The notes under the pieces: generated by a model
What the model was told of the DNA's origin: nothing
Seen by the model: only the letters and a program-made list of their open reading frames with translations
Database searches by the model: none
Translations under genes and position numbers: made by a program
Assembly: GCF_014201315.1 (NCBI RefSeq)
Contig: NZ_JACHDY010000003.1
Coordinates: forward strand, 310,001 to 374,000
Length of the DNA: 64,000 nt
Origin: Edaphobacter lichenicola
GTDB lineage: Bacteria; Acidobacteriota; Terriglobia; Terriglobales; Acidobacteriaceae
Direction: 5' to 3'
Shown here: piece by piece, positions 63,855-64,000 of the stretch
Position numbering within the stretch: the first letter of the stretch is position 1
How the letters are laid out: each line of letters begins with the position of its first letter

Positions 63855-64000
63855 TCATTCTGAAGCATATTGCAAAATGAGGTCTGCCACCGCCTCCGGC
63901 TTTTCCTCCACTACATAGTGGACACTGCCTTTGATAATCGCCGTCCTTACATTTGCACACCCGTGCGTTCGCATAACTTCGGCGATCCTGGGCAAGAACC
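63855..64000 (-). CDS. C-terminal end of an alpha/beta hydrolase, cut by window edge
   Basis: Forty-seven residues ending at TGA 63855 are visible: FLPRIAEVMRTHGCANVRT, then KGSVHYVVEEKPEAVADLIL. The His in GSVHYV is the expected catalytic His of alpha/beta-fold hydrolases, and the closing helix EEKPEAVADLI is typical. The start and substrate-defining parts lie outside the window. Confidence 0.8.
   Translation of the reverse strand, partial: FLPRIAEVMRTHGCANVRTAIIKGSVHYVVEEKPEAVADLILQYASE

Overview
The window is 64 kb of a GC-rich bacterial chromosome. Gene content and style fit a soil acidobacterium of the Terriglobales type (Terriglobus/Granulicella/Edaphobacter-like). The indicators are Tat-exported glycoside hydrolases, a secreted sedolisin with an Ig-like domain and a C-terminal PRRRRW membrane tail, a bacilliredoxin, a DUF3011 protein, and many secreted proteins of unknown function. 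This placement is inference from protein style, not from a marker gene; no rRNA or tRNA gene was recognised.

Layout. 1-4.1 kb: sugar-polymer degradation (a GH2 enzyme running off the left edge, a divergent ROK regulator, a GH105 hydrolase). 4.3-10.6 kb: a fadN-fadA-(small membrane protein)-fadE beta-oxidation operon; its promoter carries a perfect dyad in the -35/-10 spacer, and a clear terminator follows fadE. 10.9-18.2 kb: secreted S53 peptidase, polyphosphate kinase on the other strand, an ECF sigma factor with two small downstream genes, and a lysine-rich LEA-like secreted protein. 18.3-23.7 kb (minus strand): ctaA, proC, a DUF885 metallopeptidase, an NtrC-family AAA+/Fis protein lacking the GAFTGA loop, and a bacilliredoxin. 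23.9-30.4 kb: murB, modABC on the minus strand with a 191-bp palindrome between modA and modB, thrC-thrB, trxA. 30.5-44.8 kb: a CNNM/CBS protein, two dipeptide-type ABC permeases on opposite strands, an aldo/keto reductase, a YfcE-type phosphodiesterase, a STAS protein, an MscS channel, an amino-acid-binding protein, a GDP-mannose-3,5-epimerase-like enzyme, a DinB-like protein and a WecG/TagA glycosyltransferase.

44.75-55.99 kb is an accessory island bracketed by two decayed, inverted IS6-family copies. Its cargo is a minus-strand operon: an 806-residue repeat/Tyr-Gly-rich secreted protein, a 224-residue secreted protein, a TolC-type channel, an HlyD-type adaptor lipoprotein and a 1,222-residue RND pump. 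A secreted plus-strand protein is divergent from it, and a perfect 8-bp dyad lies between the two. 56.2-62.3 kb holds a second unusual unit: a 1,323-residue secreted beta-propeller protein translationally close to a vanadium-haloperoxidase/PAP2-type enzyme, then a frameshifted remnant of a carboxypeptidase-regulatory/TonB-receptor gene. The window closes with an ECF42-type sigma factor and the C-terminal end of an alpha/beta hydrolase.

The most interesting candidates are the IS6-bracketed RND island with its unfamiliar secreted partners, the propeller-haloperoxidase pair, and the palindrome inside the molybdate operon. Long gene-free stretches: 17499-17871 and 41724-42066 hold nothing recognised; 62296-62504 holds no supported gene.
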